NCBI GenBank assembly: GCA_031216915.1
Contig: CM062296.1
Location: 457,202,681-457,266,680 of the forward strand
Reading direction: 5' to 3'
From: Pictodentalium vernedei
Lineage: Eukaryota; Mollusca; Scaphopoda; Dentaliida; Dentaliidae
DNA length: 64,000 nucleotides
In this document: in pieces, positions 53,641 through 64,000 of the stretch
Numbering within the stretch: the stretch's first letter is position 1
How the letters are laid out: each line of letters opens with the position of its first letter
Notes under the pieces: model-generated
The model's input: only the letters and a program-made list of their open reading frames with translations
What the model was told of the DNA's origin: nothing
The model's database searches: none
Made by a program: the position numbers and the translations under genes

Positions 53641-54891
53641 AGTTAATTGCTCAGTCCTTTTTTACTTACCACTAAATTGTTACAAAAGAATTACTGATGA
53701 ACAAATTCTGAACACCACAACTAATACAACATTTGACCAGTTAAAATGTCATTAGGTGATTTGTATTTTGAGGAGTTAATAAATTGGGAACTTTTAGGAA
53801 GTTGACGACACTGAAAGAGAAATGTATAGTTTATTCGAGAAATTTATGAAAGGAAACAACTCAGGAGAATTTAATTTGATGCCATGTTTCCCTGTGTTCG
53901 TTTTAATTGCTTATTTGACAGTGGTTTTGCCTTTATTCAAAGCCATGTGTGTTATATGTGTAACAGTTGCTTTACAGAGACTTAGTAAACTTTAAGATCA
54001 CTTGCTGTAATAATGAATTGTAAATTATTATTTTGAAACAAATTATATATATAAATATATATACATACGAATGGTGATTTTGTTTTTTTCTCGGCTTGAG
54101 GCCTGTAGATGTGCTCATTGAGATCATTTCTATGATATGGTATCAGTATGTTATTTAATGCATTCACAGAATCTATGCGAAGCAGCTGTGGGAACTTTTC
54201 CTCTTTAATAATTACACAACTAAGATGCTAATTTTCTATGCTCTAAATCTGATGGTCAAATTTTTGCAATCTTTTCTTGGTATCTTCGCAAAAACTTAAC
54301 TTACTTTGAATAGGTTGTAACTAGTAGGCCTTTGTTGATGGATACTCTATTCTCTCCAGCAACCTCCAAAGGCTGGTTCTTTTAAATGAAAAATATAAAT
54401 TCCATAAATTGGCCATGTCTGTAACCAATCCCAAGCAGACAGGCTTTTTTTCTTGCTGAAGGGAGCTTAGTGCCTGGTTATTAGGTTAAATTTTCTGTTA
54501 CATCTTAATATCTGGAGGGCTAGAGCTTGACGAGCTAGGGAGTTGGACACAGTGAAACAGCAAATGATGTGCAGATATTATTTTCATCAGTTGGTCTAAA
54601 ATACTCATTGCAGCAGTTTGCTTTCTTGGAGGGGTTGAAGACATATAAGGGTTACAGTTGGATGATATTTAAGATTATTACCTGGTTAATTTCATATCGG
54701 CCAAGATATCGGTAATGTCATATCGGCCTGAGAATGAAGGTCGAAGGTTGATGTGAAGTTTCTGAGGGCCAATATCTCAGCTGATACAAGTAATAAACTC
54801 CCCTTGATTTATTAAACCAAAACAAATAATTACAAAATGTTCAAAGATCTGTTAAGTTTTCTAACAGTTTTATTGTTTCACATTCTATTAG
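53641..54891. other. Unassigned sequence
   Basis: No gene is recognised. An (AT)-rich patch lies at 54040-54065. Confidence 0.35.
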
Positions 54892-55024
54892 AAATTTCCT
54901 CTTCTCCCAGTTATGTGAATATTTCTGCATCCGCACTGGTAAAGACCTGACGTTCGGATCGTTGAACTATCTGTTCTACTTCGGCGAATCTCCACTTACA
55001 CCTCTGAATCTTAGTCTGAATTGA
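54892..55024 (+). CDS. Candidate terminal exon of an unrecognised gene
   Basis: After a plausible acceptor (TTTTATTGTTTCACATTCTA then TTAG), one frame stays open for 43 codons to TGA: it includes LFSQLCEYFCIRTGKDLTFG and SLNYLFYFGESPLTPLNL. The local base composition is higher in GC than its surroundings. I do not recognise the protein. No upstream partner exon was found, and the frame starts with one leftover base. It could be chance. Confidence 0.2.
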
Positions 55025-55369
55025 ATTTTCTGTACAACTCTACACTTTCTTCTCTCCATCCACTTAATCTTCACCTATTGCCATCTTTAATTCCTCATCA
55101 TACAAAAACTCAGCTGCCAAGTTGCTCCATTATGTCTGGTCACACCAATTTTTCTGATTGCATTTTGTGAAAAAGGTGATATATTTTGATGTAAACAATC
55201 TGGATTCGCATCAATGGGGGTAGCTCCAACTTTGTTCATATCAGCTGTGATTGGTGACATATCAGCTGAATTTGAAGTTGGATAATGGGAGATTCAAAAA
55301 TCATACCAAATAATTAAACTTTGTAAGTCTGTGTGAGTGTATATCGGTGCCCTTGTTTGCCACTTTTAA

Positions 55370-55700
55370 CCCTTTTCCTAAAATAAATAGGAGACAGTAC
55401 TTGCAATAGAATTTCTTGAGTAAATAGAAATATTAGAAGTAGAAATATTCAGTTTTTTGCCTGAAAAACACAGCTTATGACCCTGCATTGGGCTAAATAA
55501 GTTCATTCCAATGAGGGGTCAAAAGCTACTTTTTCAAGGCCAACATTGAATTATAAAATTTTAAATGGCACTCTTTGTCATTCAAGAATTGAGCTCTGTC
55601 AAACAAGACTAAATTGGTTAAATTCCTAGTTGTATTATAGAAAACATTTTCTACTTGAAACTTCACTTTTTTGATATCAGTGTGCAGAGGGTTAATGTCT
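55370..55700. mobile_element. Two worn MITE fragments
   Basis: TTAACCCTTTTCCTAAAATA (55368) with GTTCATTCCAATGAGGGGTC (55501) resembles the 21520 family. GAGCTCTGTCAAACAAGACT with AAATTGGTTAAATT (55590-55625) and GTGTGCAGAGGGTTAA (55680) is the right half of the 47218 family. Confidence 0.55.
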
Positions 55701-56309
55701 ATGTAAATGGAAATACCCATCGAACATGGACAAAAAAGGCTCAAAACCCCCAAAAAGGCACTATTGGTGGCAACTATCCCATTTTATCCAGTGGATAAGA
55801 GCAACACCACCATCCCTGTGCCAACTTATAGATGATTGGAAAAAGAATAAAATTTGATATAGTCTAATCTTTTTGAAGTGTCCATGCTGGTCATCCATGT
55901 GCAAATCTGACTGTCAGTCACATTTTCATCAAATCCTGGGTAGCTGCATGGATTTGGAAATTCTGAATGATAACACAATTCTAGGGCCTTGTCCTACCTG
56001 TTATTTTTTGTCACCTTTATCTTGGCCTGTCTGTTGTTGGCTTAACCTATCATATGAAGAAAGAAACATTATCTTTTCATTCTGTATCCTATAATGGTTT
56101 TAGTGCCATGGTCAAACTAGTACTGAAATGGTTAACCGGTTTGAAATATTGATATGCATTATCATTCCACGGTTTAAACGTAGTAAATCTGCCGCTTCTC
56201 ATTTGGGATAGATCACACCTCCAAGCTGTGTTGTATCTATTGAGGAATAATGGGCTTTGGAGTTCAAGACTTCGTTTACGATCGGCAGTTTCCATGAGTA
56301 CTGAGTAAT
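55701..56309. other. Unassigned sequence
   Basis: Nothing recognised. Confidence 0.35.
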
Positions 56310-56401
56310 CGCAGAAACTATTCCATAGTATGCATACAAACGAACGTCGTCGAGTACTCAACAACGTTCGTTTGTATACACACTACTGAATAGTCTCTGC
56401 G
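56310..56401. repeat. Inverted repeat, arms about 40 bp
   Basis: CGCAGAAACTATTCCATAGT then ATGCATACAAACGAACGT is inverted as ACGTTCGTTTGTATACACAC then TACTGAATAGTCTCTGCG around a central GAGTACTC. It is probably a foldback element. Confidence 0.8.
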
Positions 56402-56683
56402 AATTCTGCTTCCAAATTCCTATAGTTTTGATCCCAAATTCTGGGATATAATGGCCACAGATAACCAGATATTAACCGGTTTTAGCTCTTGGTTAGTCGG
56501 TTATGAAAATCTGCCACTTGTTTCAACCCTAAGTCAAACTGAACACATTAGCCTCCAGATCTCTGCCCACTCTTTGAGCCTCTTTCATTGTACTGATGAT
56601 TTTCTGTTATGTGGCACTCTTTTGGAGAGGGATGATACAGTCCCTTTCCAACAGAATGTCACATACCCCGGTATTGGTATTTC

Positions 56684-57103
56684 ATGAAAAAAAGTACAGG
56701 TAAACTGTGCTTTATTTCTGTCCAAAACAAGGGAAGTGAAAATAATGCACCTCAAATTATTAACTCTTTGAAATCAGGTGGTATATTCCATGTCATTTCA
56801 AAGCCAGCAATTAGAAGAATCCTTATTCATTATTTTGGGGGCAGACTAATTAATATTTTTGCCTTTAGGCTGCACATTGAAAATATTGATTGTCGTAACC
56901 CACATATTCATTTGTCAGTCACCCTACTCAATGAAATTATGACGTATGATGTCCCTGGGATGGAAAAGCAGCTTCTTGGCTTGAAAGGGTTAAGATGCGC
57001 TGCAAGGAAAGCTAAAATTGTCACCGCAAATGCTAAAAGCAAGTGGTTATGGATATTGTATTTCATTTTCTTCTTACAATTGAAATTAATAAATGGAAAC
57101 TAA
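56684..57103 (+). other. 139-codon open frame, unrecognised
   Basis: The frame starts ATG at 56684 and ends TAA at 57103. Its translation (MKKSTGKLCFISVQNKGSEN ... ending FFLQLKLINGN) has a hydrophobic C-terminal stretch but no motif I know. It is long for this AT-rich context, yet it has no partner exons. I cannot assign a function and it may be fortuitous. Confidence 0.15.
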
Positions 57104-57192
57104 ATGTTGCATCCAGTGTCAATTCACCAACATCTAACACTGTGCCTCACTTCAGAATAATCTGGGCTCATAGTCCAAAAATATCTGCAGAA

Positions 57193-57290
57193 GGATAAAT
57201 CAAATAATTTTGATGCCACACTTCAGGCCTACCTGAGCTCTAAGTGCAGGTAGGCCGGAGGTGTGGCCTAAATATTATTAGATTCATCCA
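57193..57290. repeat. Foldback element
   Basis: GGATAAATCAAATAATTTTG then ATGCCACACTTCAGGCCTAC is inverted as GTAGGCCGGAGGTGTGGC then CTAAATATTATTAGATTCAT then CC. The loop is AGCTCTAAGTG. Confidence 0.8.
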
Positions 57291-57684
57291 ACTTTTGATA
57301 ATTTTGGAATGCAGAGAAAAGTGTACCTCAGTTGCAATTAAGTTGTCATAGGCATGTGAACGGGATGGTGCTACTCAGAAATGAAGAACTGGATACGAAA
57401 ATGTTCTCATTTCTAGGTCAAAGCATTAAATTTCATTATAAATGACAAGATGGCATCATTTTGAACATTCCTTCAAATATCAAGTTCCTATATATAATAT
57501 ATGAATATGGTTACACAATATTGATTTGGTTATTTACTGACGCAAACCTTTCTTTTTGTTTTTCTTCCCTCCAAGATCTGTACAAAAGGAACTTAACATT
57601 GCACTGATTAACACACTTCACCCCAAACACAGTTTTTAAACTCATCGGCAGCCTTCTCCATTCTTAAAAGTATCAGAAAGATGA

Positions 57685-58080
57685 GGAGGGCATGGTGGCG
57701 ATGCGGTAACCGGTTCTTGTCAGATCACCGAAGTTAAGCAACGTCGAGCCTGGTTAGTCCTCGAAGGGGTGACCATCTGAGCGATCAATTCAGACTCCTG
57801 CGTTGTGTCCTTGGGCAAGGCACTTAACCCTGATTGTCCACATGGGGGCACGATGATGCCATCTACTAAGGCGTACTGCACGTCAATGGTGTGCATGTCT
57901 TCAACCAATCTAACCCTGCCTATGCTGCAGTGCGGAGTTACGATGTTGGGGAGCTGGCAGCTGCTTGTCGTTGCTCGGTGGTTCACTCCGGGTACTCCGG
58001 CTTCCTTCACCCATAAAACTATCACGGTCATGATTAGCCATTGTGCATAAGTATGTGACCGTAAACACCAATAAATAAAC
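57685..58080 (+). mobile_element. SINE with a 5S-rRNA-derived head (SINE3 type), 11-bp target duplication
   Basis: Positions 57709-57774 contain ACCGGTTCTTGTCAGATCAC then CGAAGTTAAGCAACGTCGAG then CCTGGTTAGTCCTCG and GGGGTGACC, clearly derived from 5S rRNA (CCGATCACCGAAGTTAAGCA then ACGTCGGGC), including its internal promoter region. From TGCGTTGTGTCCTTGGGCAA onward the body is the same as the tRNA-headed SINEs at 6860-7227 and 13838-14201, ending CACCAATAAATAAA. CAGAAAGATGA flanks it at 57674-57684 and 58081-58091. The 5' 24 nt (GGAGGGCATGGTGGCGATGC) resemble the start of the tRNA-type head, so head exchange may have kept the first bases. Confidence 0.9.
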
Positions 58081-58091
58081 CAGAAAGATGA

Positions 58092-58374
58092 TCCAGTATC
58101 TCTTCTAAAATAGATTTGGGAAAATGGTCTTTAAAAAGCATGGAGTTCATTTCCAGAAATTATTGTTTGATGCACAGATCAGAACTTGATGCGGGAAGCC
58201 ATTTTTTGGACTGCTGAACATTGTTCATTCACAAGATGAATACTTGACTAATAGTGATGTGCTTATAAATGATTGTAACATGTCGGTGACACTCCATTAA
58301 ATTTTAATAAAATTATTTTCATGAACAAAAATAATTGGAAATTGAAGTAATCATCTCCATTTCCTGTAGGAACC
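58092..58374. other. Unassigned sequence
   Basis: Nothing recognised. Confidence 0.35.
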
Positions 58375-58545
58375 TGGAGAAGTGGAGCTGTTCTTGGAAC
58401 ACTGTTGGTGTAATACTTCAACTGGTATGAAAGAACCGTGTAACCAATTCCAGTGGTGTTAGTCCTCTTAAAGTGGGAAGCATTCATATAAACATTAACT
58501 AAACTTGACTTTTTACATATGTTGTGGTCACAAAATAGCCATAGC
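58375..58545 (-). CDS. Candidate minus-strand exon of an unrecognised gene
   Basis: On the minus strand, after an AG in TCACTTTCAG, one frame stays open from about 58545 with VNVYMNASHFKRTNTTGIGY then TVLSYQLKYYTNSVPRTAPL then LQ, followed by CAGGTTCCT, which could be a donor. Two NxS/T-like sites suggest an extracellular protein if real. I do not recognise the family. On the plus strand the same region also has a tempting acceptor (CATTTCCTGTAG at 58370), so strand is uncertain. Confidence 0.2.
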
Positions 58546-59019
58546 TGCTGAAAGTGACCTGAACACCAGTAAACAGATTATTACAATACCTAATAATCAT
58601 TGCCTGGGGTGTGAATCTTCCAAAGTGGACAACACACTTTCAAATATTTAGCCTTTTTGTTTCCAAAGCACAGTATGTGGCCCATAATTGAAACAAGCTT
58701 ATCAAGCTTGATGCAATGAGTGGATCACTTGCTATGTTTTGGAGGGAAAAAAATGACAATTTTTAGTATTTTAACCCAAACAAATAAATAATCATGTGTC
58801 AGGTGTCACATTCTTAGAAAGAGTTTGTGGCATATAATCTGTATGGGCAGAGATATACTCTCATCCTCCATCACTTGAAAATATGTAACTGTACTGTAAC
58901 AAAAAGAATTAAGAAAAAATTTTGGAAAATATTTTCATGACTGATGTTGTTTGGTCTATCACTGCAGTGAGGCTGTCCTGCATTTTAGAGCACCCTAGGT
59001 GGTTTTACGCTATATAAAA
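58546..59019. other. Unassigned sequence
   Basis: Nothing recognised before the ATT microsatellite. Confidence 0.35.

Positions 59020-59060
<41 letters not shown>
59020..59060. repeat. (ATT)n microsatellite
   Basis: It contains about 13 ATT units following the phrase GGTTTTACGCTATATAAAAT, which looks like the 3' end of a retroposed sequence with a trinucleotide tail. Confidence 0.9.
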
Positions 59061-59061
<1 letters not shown>

Positions 59062-59329
59062 CTTCGGTTTAAATTTATATTATATGGATTGGCAAGCAAG
59101 TTCTCACAATTTATTTATATTTATCTCCTCTTTGGTTCTATTGCACAATTTTTGTGAGATAGCCATCTTGGCTTTGATCCTTTTGATTTCTACATTGGAT
59201 TCTTCTACTTGAACGGAGAATGTCTCTTTAGATTCATGCCGAGAAATCCCTGTGGGAACCTTGGCAAATGGAGCCTTGCTTGTTTACTTATTTAAACAAT
59301 TTAATTTTGTTAAAATTGATATGCTGCCC
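59061..59329. other. Unassigned sequence
   Basis: Nothing recognised; a C15 tract follows at 59332-59346. Confidence 0.35.
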
Positions 59330-60580
59330 TGCCCCCCCCCCCCCCCACAATTGGGAGGGGTCGAAGAAAATTGCCTTAAATTTTATAAAAAAATCTCAAG
59401 ATTCAATGGATGCAATAACTTGATACATGGTTTTTAGCTTCCTTTTGAGGTGTATACTAAAAGTTTGTTCATAATGACGTTTGAGGGGCAATATTTCAAG
59501 TTGGAAGGGTGCGGGGGTGGGGATTTTTGGCCTTTCCCGAAATTGCTATTTTCAGATCCAATGGGCCAATTTAATTCAAATTTGGTATGCAGTATTATTG
59601 TATCATAAGTACTTAATCATGCCAAAAAAAAATTTTCAAACACCCTATTTTTCAACAAAACCGCATGTAACAGAGAACTGTTATATGGTGTGAAGCTGCC
59701 TTAGTACCAGTAGAATCGAATGGGCAAAAAAAAATTGGAATCGGTTATGCCAAAGGGAAATCAGGAAAATGTTGAGTACACATATTTTCAAAAATTAAAA
59801 AAATCTCCAGAAGCACGAGTCCGAATCTTTTGATATTTGATATACAACACACTTCATAGGATCAGATTCAAGCTTGTTCAAATCAAGCCCCTTGTTCAAA
59901 TCACATTTGGTCTCCCTGTGGGAGTCTGAATATTAACTTTGTGCAATATAATGAAACTTTTTTGAAAAAATCTTCAGATCCATCAGTCAAAATGTTTCAT
60001 ATTTGTTGTGTACAGAATCCTTATGGTGGTCAGACTTAAATTATTCAGGTTTATACTTGGGCTCTATATGGAAGCCTGAGTTTTAACTAGGTGCAATATG
60101 AGGAATATTGTTTAAAAAGTCTATCCACAGACTAGAATCTTTTAATATGTGGTATACAGCATCTTTAGGGTGAGATGTGTGTGTGTGCGTGTTGGGGGGG
60201 GGGGGGGGGGGCAGATTAAATTCAAGTTTGTTCAAATCTGGTTCCTGGGTTCATATTTGGCCAATGGGGGAAGGGGTTAGATTTAAAAAAAATTCTAATC
60301 AAATCCTAGGGTGCAGTATGAGAAATATTCTTTGAAAATCTCCTTCAGATCCAGTTGTCAGAATATTTTGAATATTTTGATTTTTAGAATACAACAACCA
60401 TATGCAGATCAGTTTCAGTTTATGCAAATCAAGTCCCTGGGTTCGTATTTTGGCGGAGAGCCCAAAATTTAACTGAGCAATATGAGGAAAATTCTTTTTT
60501 AAAAATCTTCTTCTGATCCACCAGTCAGAATCAATTGATATTTGGTCAGATTCAAATTTGTTCAAATCAAGTCCCCAATG
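59330..60580 (+). mobile_element. Old family A element without clear ends
   Basis: It contains diverged family A words in order: TAGCTTCCTTTTGAGGTGTA, AGTTTGTTCATAATGACG, GAGGGGCAATATTT, CATAAGTACTTAAT, then units with AATCTTTTGATATTTGATAT and TCAAATCAAG.CCC. A G18 run (60194-60211) occupies the usual slippage site. Neither the 5' hairpin nor the CTCTTGTT end is visible. Confidence 0.65.
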
Positions 60581-60614
60581 CTTGGATTAGAAGTCCTCTA
60601 AAATGAGCAGCACA

Positions 60615-60800
60615 GGTATAAATACTTAATCCCAGTTGCCTAATTGGGAGCAAGGTGGCACCATGTACAAAGGCATAAAGCTCTATAACCATTCACTTAA
60701 TGCTGCCCAATGCTTACCATGTCTGTGTCAGGTTAGTAAGTTTTAGTTACTGGCCATTGCTGTTCTGATGATTGAGGATGCAGAAAGTGACAAAAGTCCC
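60615..60800 (+). mobile_element. Old SINE body fragment
   Basis: CTTAATCCCAGTTGCCTAAT then TGGGAGCAAGGTGGCACCAT, ACAAAGGCATAAAGCTC and CCAATGCTTACCATGTCTGT recall the SINE body (CTTTATCCCAGTTGCCTGCA, GGGGGCACGATGACG) with many changes. Confidence 0.5.
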
Positions 60801-60864
60801 AGTGAAAGACCAGTGGTGATAGTTATCCACTTGCATAATTATTCCGAAGTCTTTCCTTTTTGTT

Positions 60865-62777
60865 AGCTCATCTTGACAAAGTCAAGCTGAGCTAATCTCA
60901 TCGCTTGCCGTCCGTCGTCTGTCAACACCATGTTTTGGTCTTCTCCTCCAAAGCCACTGGGCCAATTCAAGTGAAAGTTTGTGTGAGTGATGGTCCCAAA
61001 GGGGCATTTCATTTTTGTTCAACTCAGCATGCCCAGCCCCATAGGGAGGGAGTGGGGGAAAATGCTCCAAAATATTTTTAAAATCTTCTCAAGAACCAGT
61101 GTGTACAATGACTTGATATTTGCTATGGAGCTTCCATATGAGGTGTAGAATCAAGTTTGTTCAAACGAAGTTCGTGAAGTAATATTTGGCTTTGTAATAG
61201 GAGGGGTAAGATTTTTGGCCCCGCCCAAAATTTCTATTTTCTGAACCGATGGTCCGGTATGAACCAAATTTGGTTTGTGGTAGTATTGGGTCATAAGTAC
61301 TTGACCCATGCAAAAAAAAAATTCCGACATCCCCATGGGAACCCTGGGAGCTAAAAATAGAAATATTTTCAAACGCCCATATTTCCCAAACCCCACGGAA
61401 CAGAGAGCTTTTATTTGGTATGAAGTATCCTTATGACCAGTAGAATTGAATGGTAAAAAAAAATGTCATCGGTTATGTTAGGGTGTTCTGTAATGGGCAT
61501 CGAAAAAATGCTGAGTCAGCATATTTGCAAAAATTTTAAAAAATCTTTTCTCTAGAACCAATCATCAGAATCTTTTGATATTTGGTATACAGCATTCATA
61601 GGGGGGTCAGATAAAAGTTTGTTGAAATAAAGCTCATTGGTTCATATTTGGGCTCTCTACAGGAGCCTGAAGTTTTAACATAGGGTAATATGGGGAATCT
61701 TCTTCTTCAGAACCACCAGTCAGAATCTTTTAATATTTGGTATACATCATTGTTATGAGGGTCATATTCTAGATTGTTCAAACCAAGTCCCTAGGTTAAT
61801 ATTTGGGCTTCTTATGGAAGCCCAAATTTTATCTTTGTTCAATATGGAGGGTAATTTAAAAAAATCTTCTTCTTCAGATCAATCAGTCAGAATGCTTTGA
61901 TATTTGGTATGCAACATCTCTATGGGGGTCAGATTCAAGTTTGTTCAAATCAGATTCCTAGGTATATATTTGGGCTCACTATGGTAGCCCAAATTTTTAC
62001 TTAGTGCAATATGAGAAAATTTCTTTAAAAATCTTCTTCTTCAGATCCACCAGCTTTTATATTTGGTATACAACATCTCTAGGGGGGTCAGATGCCAGGT
62101 TGTTCAATTCGAGTGCCTAGGTTAATATTTGGGCTCCATATGGGAACATGAAATTTAACTTAGTACAATATGAGGGAATTTCTTCAAAAATCTTCTTCTT
62201 CAGATTCACTTGTCAGAATGCTTTCACATTTGGTATACAACATCTCTACGGGGGTCAGATTCAAGTTTGTTCAAATCGGATCCATAGGTCAATATTTGGG
62301 CTCTCTATGGTAGCCCAAATTTGAACTTAGTGCAATTCGAAGAAATTTCTTTACAATTTCTCTTCTTCAGATCCAACGGTCAGAATGCTTTCATATTCGG
62401 TACACAACATCTCTAGGGAAGTCAGATTTAACTGTGTTCAAATCAAGAGCCTGGGTTAATATTTGGGCTCTCTATGGGAGCCGGAATTGGCCATTTTGCT
62501 GAAGAATTAAAAATTTTGTATTCAGTACCCTCTAGAGGTACTAAGATTATTCCACATAGGTTGTATGAAGGGGCTTCATAGGGGAGCGCTACATTTTACT
62601 TATGATCAACTGAAGAAAAGGCATGATGCCTAGATTATTTTTGTCACTCCTGAGGGACTCAAGGATTGACTGTGTAGCCTATGGAGATGGCTTGCTTAAT
62701 GTAGACTCATTCTTGGACTCTGTTTAAATTGTGTTCTGTACAAGATGAGCGCTTCAGGCCCTGTGGGGCCTCTTGTT
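60865..62777 (+). mobile_element. Family A element, close relative of 11202-13183
   Basis: The 5' end AGCTCATCTTGACAAAGTCA then AGCTGAGCT (hairpin) and the 3' end GATGAGCGCTTCAGGCCCTG then TGGGGCCTCTTGTT are the same type. Unit order, spacing and even private segments (GACTGTGTAGCCTATGGAGA, CTCATTCTTGGACTCTGTTT) are shared with 11202-13183. Poly-G tracts are only about 5-6 G here. A family C element follows directly. Confidence 0.8.
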
Positions 62778-63044
62778 GGTTGAGTTGTGTTAACAACCGA
62801 GACCTGTGGTTTGGTGTGCGTCTGGGTGTCCTCACACTGTTAGAGCAATAACTTGAACAAACGTTCTCTGATTTGATGCATATTTGAAATAATTTTTTAC
62901 GAATTTTGACCTTGTTTGCATTATGACTTGAACAGAAGTTCCAGATTTGAATACCGGGATATAATTGATAACTGGGTTATGGACATGCTCTCTCCAATTG
63001 CCACCACAACTCAATGCCTGCATCTCCGATGCGCACCTCTTGTT
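62778..63044 (+). mobile_element. Family C element, complete short copy
   Basis: It starts GGTTGAGTTGTGTTAACAAC then CGAGACCTGTGG and ends CAACTCAATGCCTGCATCTC then CGATGCGCACCTCTTGTT, with hairpin GCATC/GATGC. In the better preserved copy at 39607 the end reads CAACTCGGACG, the inverse of the 5' CCGAG. Confidence 0.75.
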
Positions 63045-63887
63045 AGATGCCGGTAGGGGACTATTGGTTTGCACTCTGTCCATCCGTCAGTCAGACTGTC
63101 AGTCACGCTTTAGTTTTCCGGACTTTTTTTGGAAATGCTTCAACCGAATGATTTCATGTTTGGTAACCTACTATAGAACGATGACTTACAGATCAAGTTT
63201 GAGTTTCATGCTGATTGCATTATTCTTGTGTGAGTTATGGCCCTTGCAAATATGGAAAATGTCAGTCACACTTTAGTTTTCCGGACTTTTTTTTGGAAAT
63301 GCTTCAACCGAATGATTTCATTTTTGGTAACCTACTATAGAACGATGTCTTATAGATCAAGTTTGAGTTTCATGCTGATTGCATTATTCTTGTGTGAGTT
63401 ATGGCCCTTGGAAATATGGAAAAGCACCAAAATATCAGTTTTCTGGACTTTTTTGAAAACGCTTCAATGGAATGATTTAATTTTTGGTAAACTACTATAG
63501 AACGATGACTTACAGATCAAGTTTGAGTTTCATGCTGATTGCATTATTCTTGTGTGAGTTATGGCCCTTGGAAATATGGAAAAGCACCAAAATATCAGTT
63601 TTCCAGACTTTTTTTGAAAACGCTTTAACAGAATTTCATTTTTGGTAACCTACTATAGAACGATGACTTACAGATCAAGTTTCATTTGCACTCTGTCCAT
63701 CCGTCAGTCTGTCTTTCAGTCTTTCAGTCACACTTTAGTTTTCAAGACTTTTTTTGGAAATGCTTCAACCGAATGATTTCATTCTTGGTAACCTACTATA
63801 GAACGATGACTTACAGATCAAGTTTGAGTTTCATGCTGATTGCATTATTCTTGTGTGAGTTATGGCCCTTGGAAATATGTAGTCTTT
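63045..63887 (+). mobile_element. Family B tandem element
   Basis: It begins ATGCCGGTAGGGGACTATTG and lacks the first hairpin arm. The header CACTCTGTCCATCCGTCAGT appears at 63073 and again at 63690. Units contain GGAAATGCTTCAACCGAATG, GGTAACCTACTATAGAACGA and CATGCTGATTGCATTATTCT. The end after 63887 has no family B 3' terminus. Confidence 0.75.
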
Positions 63888-64000
63888 AGATGGATTGGAA
63901 CGTGAGGGCAAATGATACTAGAGTTCCTCAGAAAGATTAACAGTGCTTTCTAGTCAAAATTGGCCTGCTGTATTGTTATCCAGCCACTTGTTAAAAATTT
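63888..64000. other. Unassigned sequence at window edge
   Basis: Nothing recognised. Confidence 0.3.

Noticed and set aside
56089-56364. 91-codon minus-strand frame
   Set aside because: It overlaps the inverted repeat at 56310-56401, has no family features and is probably fortuitous.
57709-57774. Possible 5S rRNA gene
   Set aside because: Only the middle of 5S is present, both ends are replaced, and it is fused to a SINE body.

Overview
The window looks like a stretch of animal genome, most likely a mollusc and probably a bivalve. It is AT-rich, has no dense coding, and is built mainly from interspersed repeats. Many of these start with a short 5' hairpin (AGCTCACC...GGTGAGCT), carry a 'GTCCGTC' stretch, contain tandem units of about 155-170 bp, and end in a GC hairpin plus CTCTTGTT. 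I know this style from bivalve 'pearl'-like elements, which have been tied to non-autonomous Helitron/Helentron elements. The taxon is inferred from repeat style and from one conserved gene, not proven.

One host gene is clear. Two plus-strand exons (17276-17379 and 39693-39857) encode the C-terminus of an ezrin/radixin/moesin (ERM) protein. They include the C-ERMAD actin-binding tail with the regulatory threonine in KYKTLKQIR and end in DEFESM-stop. The exons join in frame across a 22.3-kb intron made almost entirely of mobile DNA. The upstream exons lie left of the window. A 3' UTR with a possible AATAAA follows at 40287.

Layout. 1-2.5 kb: a Helentron-like 3' end, a broken minus-strand hAT/ZNF862-like fragment, and 336-bp tandem units (family G). 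2.7-13.3 kb: a degraded DIRS-type tyrosine-recombinase retrotransposon (copy 1) with at least five nested insertions. 13.5-16.6 kb: more family G flank, a tRNA-headed SINE and a family A element. 17.3 kb: ERM penultimate exon. 17.4-39.6 kb: intron with SINE remnants, minisatellites at an assembly gap (20778-20877), foldback elements, families A, D, C, B and E joined end to end, and a 6,996-bp DIRS copy 2 inserted inside family B units. 39.7-40.3 kb: ERM last exon and UTR. 40-59 kb: lower-copy sequence with many small foldback MITEs, families F and G, and a SINE with a 5S-rRNA-derived head. 59-64 kb: families A, C and B again.

The most informative structures are: (i) DIRS copy 2, with inverted terminal repeats, an internal complementary region and a clean insertion without target duplication; (ii) one SINE body carried behind either a tRNA-like or a 5S-rRNA-like promoter head; (iii) end-to-end chains of different Helentron-like families in the same order at two loci. 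I saw no intact transposase, reverse transcriptase or other full-length gene.
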